Shown: positions 44,980-54,331 of the stretch, piece after piece
Layout of the letters: each line of letters begins with the position of its first letter
How positions within the stretch are numbered: position 1 is the stretch's first letter
Notes under the pieces: generated by a model
The model's database searches: none
What the model saw: the letters and a program-made list of their open reading frames with translations, nothing else
Told to the model about the DNA's origin: nothing
Source: Hygrophila difformis
Taxonomy: Eukaryota > Streptophyta > Magnoliopsida > Lamiales > Acanthaceae
Assembly: GCA_030278955.1 (NCBI GenBank)
Contig: JAOANR010000011.1
Coordinates: 45,433,417-45,497,416 of the forward strand
DNA: 64,000 nucleotides
Direction: 5' to 3'
Program-made: the position numbers and the translations under genes

Positions 44980-46175
44980 AGATTATAGATTTGGCATGAA
45001 CAATGATTGAAATTTTCATTGTTTGAAGTGAACTGCATTGCGTCGTCAGACTTAATTAATCTGAGAAAGTGTTTGATTATCTAAGGATAAATTTACATCT
45101 TTGTCTACTTTTATATAGGTTTTTATAATGGTGCTCTATAACAAACCAATATTTTAATCGAAATAATCAGTACAGTAAAATGGTAATTGAACCATTTGTG
45201 TTGTTCAATGACTGCAAAAGTAATAATAAATGCACATCTTTTGCGATCATCAAGAAAAGTGCTGTTGTAATCCATAATTGAAGTCGTCTTCTATTATGGT
45301 GTGGATTGGTTAGTTGTATTGAGGGCCGAAACAGTTCTTGAAGTATAAAACAAACAATCAACTTGAGCAAACTAAGTTGAAAACAACAAAAGAAATGAGA
45401 ATGTTGACCAAGAGCTGTCGATTTGGGAGCGAAAATGAGAATCCACATCAAAGAACTATAATTCAGAATGGCAATTTGAATGCTTTAAACATCGGCAGTA
45501 TTCCTACACCTCAGCAAGAAGTGAGAAATTCTTCCTTTTATACGTTCCGAACAGCTTTCCAGGAATTAAGCAATGGTTTGTCCTCTTCTTATTCTCGAAC
45601 TGGTGTTGTATCTTTTATTAGATTCTGATCAAGTTTTATGTTTCTACTTCAACGTTTTGGTCGAGGTGTAGTTGCTCATATCTCTCCCCAACAGAGAATT
45701 TCCCAAGTTTCATGTGTTATAGATCCTACAAATGAAGATGATAACACTCCGAATAGGGTTGATGGAAGTATAAATATAGGTCATATTGATGCTCTTGGAC
45801 GGCAAATAAACAAAAAGCGGCATGGTTAGTCACAAAATACATATTTATTTGGTTTGTTTAATATTGTTATTAAATCTTATAAATTTTAAAGTTTTTTCGC
45901 TAAGCAGAATCAGGAGGGACTGGAATTGGCTTATTGTACTCAAGTCAATCCGTAATAAGCAAAGGTATTTTACCTTTGTCATTCCTAAGTAATTTTTTTG
46001 CATTCTTTATTATTTTTTGACAAACAGAAAGTAGAATATACTACAATTACATTTGATGGAGTGTAGATTATGCAAGTTATAATTTTCCTCCCGTCCACGA
46101 GAAGAAAAGACAAACAAATGACCCTCCTCCGAGGCAAATAAACAAAAGGCGGCATGGTTAGTCAAATATTATCTA
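44736..46175. repeat. Right arm of the large inverted repeat
   Basis: 1440 bp, reverse complement of 41853-43233. On the plus strand it has an open frame at 45338-45628 (with LNALNIGSIPTPQQEV) and another at 45638-45829 (with INIGHIDALGRQINKK). In the left arm the first of these is broken by a one-base difference (GCGAAATG against GCGAAAATG), so neither copy is clearly a living gene. The arm ends where a MITE begins. Confidence 0.93.
44901..44978. repeat. ATT microsatellite in the right arm
   Basis: About 26 uninterrupted ATT units, the reverse complement of the shorter tract at 43021-43065. Confidence 0.9.
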
Positions 46176-46348
46176 TGTGTAAAAGTGAAAAATGCTTTTC
46201 AAATGTGTAAATTCTCAAAAATGATATGCTACTTATAAAGGATAGTACAAATTTATAGTGTAATTTAAATAAATTAGTAGGGGCATTCATGACTCTGCAC
46301 ACATTACTAGATGCTTTTGGCATCTGCTTTTCGGAGAAGCACTCCTTA

Positions 46349-47261
46349 GAGCCCGTTTGGAATGACTTCTAGGGAGGTGCTTTTGGCTTTCGCTTCTACC
46401 AAAAGCACTTCTAGTAGAAATTAGGTGTTTGTTTTGGCTTTTAAGAAAAAGCAAAAGCAACTATAAAAGCGAAAAAAATACTTATGGGAGAAGCAGCCCA
46501 GGGGGTGCTTTTTCCAAAAGCAGAAGCCAAAAGCACATCGTAAAATGTGCAAGGATTTAAATACCCTCAGTACTTAATATAAATTACACTATAAATATAT
46601 CCTATTATCATATTAAGTAACACGTCCTTTTTGGTAATTACTACATTCCAAAAGCACTTTTCATTTTTAGGGCCCGTTTGGATTGACTTTTAAAAAAAGC
46701 AGAAGCAGAAGTGAAAGCCAAAAGCAGAAGAACCTAACTTTTGTGTTTGGATGGAATGTTTAAAAAACAGCTTTTTTCCAATAGTGTGTTTGGATGTATA
46801 AAAGTGAAAAGTGCTTTTGAAATGTGTAAATTACCAAAAAGGATATGCTATTTATATATGATAGTATATATTTATAGTGTAATTTAAATAAATTAGTAGG
46901 GGCATTTATGACTCTGCACACATTACTAGGTGCTTTTGGCTTCTGCTTTTCGGAGAAGCACCACCTGGGCTGCTTCTCCCAAATGCACTTTTGCAGCTTT
47001 TCGAGGTGCTTTTGCTTTTTCTAAAAAGCCAAAACAAACACTCTTTTTCCTTCAAAAGTGCTTTTGGCAGAAGCAAAAGCCAAAAGCACTTGAAAAAAAG
47101 CCAATCCAAACAGGCTCTTATTCATCCAAACATATTTTTAGAAAAAGCCGCTTTTCAAACATTCCATCCAAACACAAAAATTACATACTTTTGCTTTTGA
47201 CTTCTGCTTCTGCTTCTACTTTTGGCTTCTGCTTTTTTCAAAAGCCAATCCAAACGGGCCC
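46349..47261 (+). mobile_element. Middle MITE of the nest
   Basis: Forward copy GAGCCCGTTTGGAATGAC ... CCAATCCAAACGGGCCC, flanked by TTA. It is itself interrupted by 46670-47117. Confidence 0.85.
46670..47117 (-). mobile_element. Innermost MITE of the nest
   Basis: 448-bp inverted copy, GGGCCCGTTTGGATTGAC to CCAATCCAAACAGGCTC, flanked by TTA at 46667-46669 and 47118-47120. Confidence 0.9.
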
Positions 47262-47619
47262 TTACTATAGTGCTTGGGCTGCTTCTCCCAGAATCACTTT
47301 TGCAGCTTTTCGACGTGCTTTTGCTTTTTCTAAAAAGCCAAAACAAACTCTTTTTTTTCAAAAGTGCTTTTGGCAGAAGCAAAAGGCAAAAACATTTGAA
47401 AAAAGTCATTCCAAACAGGCTCTAAACGCTAGCATTTTTTTCAAAACGCAGCCAATATCAATAAGGGCATTTTTTAACTTTTACTTGTTTATTTTGTTCT
47501 TCGAAAATTAATTAAAAAATATTTTGAATACGATAAAATGTTTTTTCATCATTTCCATCTAAGTTTTTTTCCTTTTTCTTTTTTGTTTTTTTTTAATGTA
47601 TCAACTTTATTGAGGATTG

Positions 47620-47785
47620 AGGGGATATGAACTTGACCTAATGGTCATGTCACCTGACTTCCAACCTTATGGTTGGGAGTTTGACTCCCACCCGGCCCCC
47701 CTATCCCTTCCCATTATGGGTGTTTCCACTTTGTAATTTGTGTGGTTTGAACTCCCACACACCTTTGTCCACACATGAGTATACA
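47620..47785 (+). mobile_element. tRNA-derived SINE (family 1)
   Basis: Flanked by a perfect 11-bp duplication ATTGAGGATTG (47609-47619, 47786-47796). A box TTGACCTAATGGTCATG and B box GGGAGTTTGACTCCC, then the CCCCCTATCCCTTCCC block. Confidence 0.9.
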
Positions 47786-47858
47786 ATTGAGGATTGTTAT
47801 TTGGTACTCTCTTTTATGGTATACTTCTTCCAACTTATCTTTTATCCATATCTATATA

Positions 47859-48117
47859 CTACCTCCATCTTGGTTTGTTTCTTACATTTGGTAATGTGCT
47901 ACTAGTCACAACAGATTTTCATTTAAAGTTTTATTATAGTTATACAAGTTAAAATATATCCAAGTCAAAATCTTGTTAGATTCGTCTCGTGCTGTAGTTT
48001 TTAAATATCAAACTTTTAAGATTTTTACTTATACCGAACTTGAGTTATTAATGGTTTAAAACAACAATGAACTGCGTGAAAAGTGGATCCGTAACAATTA
48101 TTTTGATACAGAGGAAG
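47859..48117. mobile_element. Stowaway MITE (259-bp family)
   Basis: Left end CTACCTCCATCTTGG, right end TTTTGATACAGAGGAAG, flanked by TA (47857-47858, 48118-48119). Same length as the 28.4-kb copy. Confidence 0.8.
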
Positions 48118-48187
48118 TATAATACTATAGTATATATATACACAATTATACAATTATAATTTTTTGTGGCAAGTATTGAAGACTCAA

Positions 48188-48381
48188 TTTTTATTTTTTT
48201 ATTTTTAGCATAACTAGGTATTTTTAAGCCACATTGGATTTAAGACTAATCTCTCGGGGATCTGTATGGGCAATGAAATGCGTCTCTCCCAAAGCAATTT
48301 TTTGCATACACAACGCTCGAACCCGAGACCTTGTTTAAGTAACTAGAGTCGCAATCCACTCAAGCCAACTACTGTTGGTGA
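48188..48381 (-). mobile_element. tRNA-derived SINE (family 2)
   Basis: Second copy of the family at 31.0-31.2 kb, with B box GGTTCGAGCG and A box TTGGCTTGAGTGG on the minus strand. Flanked by AAGACTCAA (48179-48187, 48382-48390). The T-run at its low-coordinate side is the poly(A) tail of the minus strand. Confidence 0.85.
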
Positions 48382-48390
48382 AAGACTCAA

Positions 48391-49307
48391 ATCTTTAAGG
48401 TAGGTTTTGGCATATTAATTTATTTTAATTTTGTTTTTGTCTTGTTTTATTTTCTTTTTTCCTTTTTTTTTATGATAAGGTTTGAGTTATTACCGTTAAT
48501 TTTTCATGTACTACTATTATTTTAAATTTATGTATATATTCATTCTACATAGATAAAATTCATATTAAAGATAAAATTCAGATTAAAGGAATGAAATAGG
48601 TATTAAGATGTTAAAACTTAATATGGTACTCCATTAAGTAACAATTTTTTTGTTATATTGACACATTTTACAATAATAGGAGTAAATCATAAATATGAAA
48701 CTTCTTTAGAAAAGATAGTATCCAAATGGTATTTTTAATTAAATTCTCTATATATTTATTTAATTAATTATATCCAAATGTATGATGGATTCGTATATAT
48801 CTATTTCATGTAAAGTCGAAATCCCTCATGTTAGTGATTTGCATGTGACAGATAATTAGACATTGACCTGAAGCAAATATCTCTCATTCCACGTCCCTTT
48901 TACCAGATTACCTCTTCTATCAGGCATCTAAACCCATCGATCCCTCTCTTGTAATAGTATAACATCTTATAGGGCATGCCATGTTAGCTTCAGAATCTAT
49001 TACACAACGCATATAAATTTTTACTTCCAAACCAGAATTAATTGTGCTCAAATTTCTCCTTCCATGCACCATATATTTAAATTTTATACATTTAATAAAA
49101 TACCCTGCCACATACTGTATAAGATAATGCATGGTGGCAAAGGGAATGGGTGCAGAACCGTTCCAATGAGTTTCAAAGTTCTTCAAAATTGGAGAACCGA
49201 CCGTTGGAGCTGTTCTAATGTATCTACAATATATAAATACTGAAATACCTTAATTAAATTTGGTTCCTAGCTAAAGAATAAAGAAATTCTTTGAATATTT
49301 GTCACTG
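48391..49307. other. Intergenic, no supported gene
   Basis: AT-rich. A minus-strand open frame of 88 codons at 48920-49186 (with EANMACPIRCYTITREGS) has no recognised family and no flanking splice sites that make a longer gene. Confidence 0.5.
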
Positions 49308-49440
49308 GGAAAGGGCTTGACATTGTAATCAAATTTTCTGACTTCTAACTTAAGTTGGGATTTCTGAATCCCCATCCAATTTCCTCTTCATAGCATTTAT
49401 TTATTTATTTATTTTTATAATTTGTATGAATGAGTTCTTG
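49308..49440 (+). mobile_element. Degenerate tRNA-derived SINE (family 1)
   Basis: GGGCTTGACATTGTAATCAAA corresponds to the A-box region and GGATTTCTGAATCCCC to the B-box region of the family; the order TTCCTCTTCATAGCA then a TTTA repeat follows. No target duplication fixed. Confidence 0.5.
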
Positions 49441-49891
49441 TTATTTTTTAACATTCTCAAATATTAATTGGATGGAAAAATATATATATATATATATATA
49501 TACAAAAAAAACTTTATCCCCGAAAAAAATATTGAGAAAAAACTATTTGTGACTATATTACAGGCTGGCACACATCACAAGAAAAAGATACTTAAATAAA
49601 TGGAAGAAGAAAAGAAAAGAAAAGAAAAGAGGAGACATAAAGCAGTAAATCTGTATGTGTCATCTCTGGTGATGTTAATTCTTAATGTGACTCCATCCTT
49701 ATTTTTCTTTTGTTCATATTTCGGAAAAAAAGAAGGCTTTCTTTCTTTCCTTCAAATAAAATAAATTAAAAAAAAAAGAGCAGAAGCTGGAGTCTGATTG
49801 ATGTAGTAGTAGTAGTACGTAGTATGCAATAATAAGACCACATCGCGACAAAGACTCAATCCTTTGAACCTATTCTAAATGAACACATATA
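49441..49891. other. Intergenic with TA and AAAAG microsatellites
   Basis: A TA run at about 49480-49501, AAAAG repeats at about 49608-49630 and a GTA run at 49805-49816. No gene. Confidence 0.7.
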
Positions 49892-50703
49892 GGGTCTGTT
49901 CTGCACGCAGAGCTGTAGTTGTGAGCTATAGCTACAAAGTGGAGCTGTAGGGAGCTGGAGCTGTAAGGAGCTGTGAGAGTTGTAGCTGTCAGTTCTATTT
50001 AAGTATTTTGTACAACTAGTTGTAGCTGTGAAAAAATGTATAAAATGACATAAAAGGACAAATATTTATGTAGATTATTGGGTAGTGGGTTGGTTATTGG
50101 GTTAAAATTATGGGTCTGTTCTGCACGCAGTTTTTGGGAGCTTTTGAGAGCTTTTGATAGCTTTAGCTTTTATTTCAAAACAAAAGCCCCGTTCTGCACA
50201 CTAACTTTTGGTAGCTTTTGGAAGCTTCTTTTTAGAAGCTACCTGTAGCAGCGTTTAAAAATAAGCTAGGAGCTTATTTTTAAACAATCACAATTTTAAC
50301 CCAATAACCAACCCACTACCCAATAGTCTACATAAATATTTGTCCTTTTATGTCATTTCATACAATTTTTTCACAGCTACAACTAGTTGTACAAAACACC
50401 TCAATAGAACTGACAGCTACAGCTCCCACAACTCCTTACAGCTTCAGCTCCCTACAGCTCCAGCTTGTAGCTACAGCTCACAGCTACAGCTCTGCGTGCA
50501 GAACATACCCTATGATTGCACAAAAATAAGCTCATAGCTTATTTTTTAACGCTACTACAAGTAGCTTCTAAAAAGAAGCTTCCAAAAGCTCCCAAAAGCT
50601 ACCAAAAGCTAGTGTGCATAACGGGGCTTTTGTTTTGAAATAAAAGCTAAAGCTACCAAAAGCTCCCAAAAGCTTCCAAAAGCTACGTGCAGAACAGACC
50701 CAT
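49892..50703 (+). mobile_element. AGCT-rich MITE interrupted by an inverted copy of itself
   Basis: The outer forward copy is 49892-50111 plus 50515-50703 (GGGTCTGTTCTGCACGCAG ... CGTGCAGAACAGACCC), flanked by ATA. It is split by an inverse copy at 50112-50514. The halves correspond to the single element at 36297-36600. Confidence 0.8.
50112..50514 (-). mobile_element. AGCT-rich MITE, inverted inner copy
   Basis: Starts GGGTCTGTTCTGCACGCAG and ends GCGTGCAGAACATACCC (within one base of the stated ends), flanked by TAT on both sides. Its right half is the inverted copy of the outer element's left half. Confidence 0.8.
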
Positions 50704-51518
50704 AATCAATCAAACCCCACTGGTGGGACAAAAATAAAAATAAAAATGTATACTACTTGCTTGAAAAGCCTGGATGAACACTTAGCTGGGTTGCTACCTA
50801 CTTGCATGTCAAAATTTTACATTCAATTTGTGTTTTCAAAATTGATTTAATTAGTTTGTTTTTGGATTTAGGACCGAATTTGAATTATGATATTTCAAAT
50901 TATTCAGTTTTAAGAGTCGTTTCAAATCTGTTACAATTATGATGTAATTTAAACAAATATAAGATGGATTCCAAATCTGCTCTTAAATTTCCTATGAATA
51001 ATCCAAACATAGAAAATGATTTGTTACTATTCATTTCAAATGACTTCCTAAATCCATCAATCCAAATGAATTCTAGAAATCATTTGATTTTTGAGTCATG
51101 ATAAAAGATGGAAAAAAAACCTAGATGATTAATATAGATATGTGCAGTTATCAAGTGAAGCATGAGCGAGTTTTAAGTTGGATTTTTTGATTTTGTGTCG
51201 CACATTGGGGATCATATCTAGGTTTCATTCCATTCTAACAATCGAGTATTACAGTATTTTCTCTTATTATATACTTAAATTTTTTTATATCTTAGAATGT
51301 TTTTTTTTTTTTGGTAAACATATCATAGAATGTTTTATTATACGAAGTATATGTTTTATATTAATAAATACTTTTCTAAGGACATTTGGGGTTGTGTTTG
51401 GCTTGATAAATCAATACAAAAAAATATTCAATTCTATATACCAAATTGCTACATTGGGTACTCGATTTTTCATTGTTTATTTTTTTTTTAGTTTATTTTT
51501 TGCTTAACAGTCCGTATA
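50704..51518. other. Intergenic, no supported feature
   Basis: AT-rich DNA with phenylalanine-rich open frames only. Confidence 0.55.
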
Positions 51519-51529
51519 GGCTGGGAAAT

Positions 51530-51668
51530 CGGTAGTGAGAGCTCATGCCACACAAATTACAAATGAACAAATGGGAGGGATAGGGGGTCGTGTGGGGAAT
51601 CGAACTCTCAACCTAAAGGTTGGAAGTCATGGGACTTGATCACTAGGTCAAGTTATCATCCCCTATAT
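51530..51668 (-). mobile_element. tRNA-derived SINE (family 1)
   Basis: On the minus strand A box TTGACCTAGTGATCAAG, B box AGTTCGATTCC, then the CCCCTATCCCTCCC block and GTGGCATGAGCTCTCAC, as in the 34.6-kb copy. Target duplication not fixed. Confidence 0.8.
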
Positions 51669-52381
51669 TTGGTAGTCAATTAAGATTTTGTTAATTTTTT
51701 TTTTTTAAAAGTTGGTGGATTTATAAAATCAATAGACTTCATGTAGAGTTGACAAAGTTTGTACCAACTTCATGTAGAGTTTGCCTTCCTTTGACTTTGT
51801 ATAGAATCTATTTTAAAAAAAAATCTTTGATTGTTTGAAGAGATTTTATATGATTATTTTTTTAGAGAATTCATTAAAATCTATGGAGTCGTTGTAGTTA
51901 ATAGATTTTTGAATACCAGGAAATTTTTAAAGACTTTAAAATTTGTATTGAATATCTCAAGATTTTTAAAGACTTTTAAAATCTATATTGAATACCTTAA
52001 AGGTTTTAAAAACTTTTTAAAATTGAGATTAAATATACTCAAACTTTGAAAGTGCAAAAAAATTCTATATAGTTTAGATTGAATACAACCCTAAATACTT
52101 GAATTAAACGTGAGTTCAATCCGATTACATCACACTTGATTGATCTTAATTGAATAAATTTTATTAGCTCCCCTTATCAGTAAAAAATAATACCGAATAG
52201 AGGCTAATAAAACCCCGATAAGACGTAACAAGCAGGCCTTACTCTTCATTTTATAGTATACTAAATCCTAAAATAAAATTTAAAAAGTATACTAGTTCAT
52301 AAGAGTTTAATTTGAGGGGAAAAAAAGTCAAAATAAAAAACATGAAAGAGGGCATTCAAATATGAATGTAAATAATCAGAT
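51669..52381. other. Intergenic, no supported feature
   Basis: AT-rich; the words AGATTTTTAAAGACTTTTAAAAT recur irregularly at 51900-52020 as a short degenerate repeat. Confidence 0.5.
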
Positions 52382-52382
52382 T

Positions 52383-52876
52383 TGCAACACCATTTTTTAG
52401 TAATTAAATTGATATTTACATTTTGAAAACACAATAATCTGATAATCACTTTTATTGCAGCTTATCCAAACACCCTCTAAACATAATGCTTGTGCTTTCT
52501 CATGTCGATAAGTGTACTTTGGATGCTTTATGAAGAGTAATACTTCTATTACATTGTTACGGTCTCATAAAATCTCATCTTAATTAAGGTCATTCTAAAA
52601 GGAAAAAAACAAATAACAATAAAAAAATCTTGCAACACCATTTTTTAGTAGTTAAACTGATTATTTGTGTTTGGAAAACGCAATAATCAGATAATCACTT
52701 TTATTGCAGCTTATCAAAACACCATCTAAACATAATGCTTGTGCTTTCTCATGTCGATAAGTGTACTTTGGATGCTTTATGAAGAGTAATACTTCTATTA
52801 CATTGTTACGGTCTCATAAAATCTCATCTTAATTAAGGTCATTCTAAAAGGAAAAAAACAAATAACAATATAAAAT
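52383..52876. repeat. 248-bp tandem duplication
   Basis: 52383-52630 and 52631-52876 are near-identical. Each begins TGCAACACCATTTTTTAGTA and includes the end of a TAA-flanked MITE (AATCACTTTTATTGCAGC then AAACACC(C/A)TCTAA) plus following unique sequence, so the duplication happened after that MITE had inserted or been truncated. Confidence 0.9.
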
Positions 52877-53689
52877 CTCATCTTAAGTTAATTAATGTAT
52901 ATTTCTATTTAGCCTTCTCGGATTAAACAATAATTAGTTTTGTTGAAACTATTGTGGCATCCCAATACATCGAAATAATTGAGACGAAATAAGATAATGA
53001 TAAAAGTGGAAAAGGAACAAACAAACGTGACAATCCTAAAAATCCACCAATTATGTTCACAGACAAGTACTTTTAGCTACTAATTAAACGATGTGTATAT
53101 ATAAAATATAGTATACTATATTTTATAAAGAATAGATGTTAAAATGTGATAATCTAATCTAGCTACTTGAATGCCTTATTTTAGGACTGATTAAACCTTA
53201 GTTATGGGACTTGAATTAGTGTAGTTGCCCAGAATGTCCCAAATCATAATAGTTCTCAAGTATTTTATTTTATCACACGATTTTATTTTATTCCTAAAAG
53301 TATTTTACTTTATGTGATTTGAACTAAATGTGGGATCGGATCTCTTGAATCATACTTTTATAAATGTGATTTGTTCAAAGTATTTTTGAGCTCATGGAGT
53401 ACTCATGCTTATTAGATAATTTGTTTTCCTGGCTTACTAAGATTATGAAAAATACATTAATTATTTCTTCTTATAGTCAAACCTACTATTAATTATAATA
53501 TACATCGAAGACTTAAAAAAAAAAAAAGTGAAACAAGCTGCTCATATTAACAAGTTACAATTTTTTTTTTTCTCTTGATAGTTATTATCCTATAAAAACT
53601 GTAAAGTTAATCAAATAGGTCACATTCGTGATTGAAATGGGGATAAAACCACATTGATACATAACTTGTCATTAAGTCAGATTAGTCGA
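52877..53689. other. Intergenic, no supported feature
   Basis: AT-rich sequence without recognisable elements. Confidence 0.55.
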
Positions 53690-53960
53690 CATAATGAGTT
53701 GAACGCTGATGATTGATCCTCAACCAGACTTATGGGCGGTGTTCGGATGAACAGAATGTCCAAAGTTGCGAATCTAGCGGTGTTTATGATTATTGAGATC
53801 AATGAAAAGAAGGGCTCTACCGCAACAAAGGAAGCGAATGAGGGCTTTATCCTAAAAGGGAAAGCAAAGCCCGAGCGGATCGACCCTTGTTTCTATATAT
53901 AAATAAAGCTTCTAGCTGGCACGAAAGACTATCTACTAGGGGTCTTCCTTCTATTTCCCT
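53690..53960. other. Possible organelle-derived insert
   Basis: About 270 bp of balanced base composition (GGAAGCGAATGAGGGCTTTA, GCAAAGCCCGAGCGGATCGA) in AT-rich surroundings. The style recalls plant mitochondrial intergenic DNA, but no organelle gene is recognised, so this is a guess. Confidence 0.35.
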
Positions 53961-54240
53961 AAAAAAAAAAGAAAAGAAAAATAAAACAAACCGCTACTAT
54001 AGAAAAATTGATGTAAATCTTAAAATCTAAATAAAAACCCACCAAAATATTCGAAAAGCTAAAATGAAGAGAATAACGAAGCATAAAAACCATAAAATGA
54101 ATGATAAAAGCAAAGCTTTAGAAGATTCAAATGACCAAAAAAAGGGTACAACCATCAACCATGTGTGCTCCTCTAACCAACATATATTGTTAAAGAATCT
54201 TCTCACCTTTAAGATGGCTCCACTTCACAACCTCCATAAG

Positions 54241-54300
54241 AAAAAAAAAAAAAAAAAAATGCACCCCACCCCCATGTGTAAATTAGGTCCCCCCCCCCCA

Positions 54301-54328
<28 letters not shown>
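54241..54328 (+). repeat. Poly-A run and C11-A-C28 tract
   Basis: A19 (54241-54259), then GCACCCCACCCCCATG, then eleven C (54289-54299), one A and twenty-eight C (54301-54328). The reading frame through it is an artefact of the homopolymers. Confidence 0.95.

Positions 54329-54331
<3 letters not shown>

Larger units (their letters stand above)
46176..47422 (-). mobile_element. Outermost Harbinger-type MITE of a three-level nest, left end missing
   Basis: Inverted-orientation copy of the 15-17 kb family. Its parts are 46176-46345 and 47265-47422 (ending CATTCCAAACAGGCTC). It is split by a second MITE flanked by TTA at 46346-46348 and 47262-47264. Its first about 100 bp, including the terminal repeat, are absent: the sequence starts abruptly at the end of the inverted-repeat arm. 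Confidence 0.75.

Noticed and set aside
41853..46175. CRISPR array or bacterial repeat system
   Set aside because: The context is a plant nuclear genome and the repeat is a pair of long inverted arms, not short regular spacers.
46930..47511. 193-codon open frame
   Set aside because: Runs through nested MITEs; repeat-derived peptide with no domain.
48920..49186. 88-codon minus-strand frame as a small gene
   Set aside because: Protein-like in places but no family recognised, no splice context and no promoter; too weak to call.
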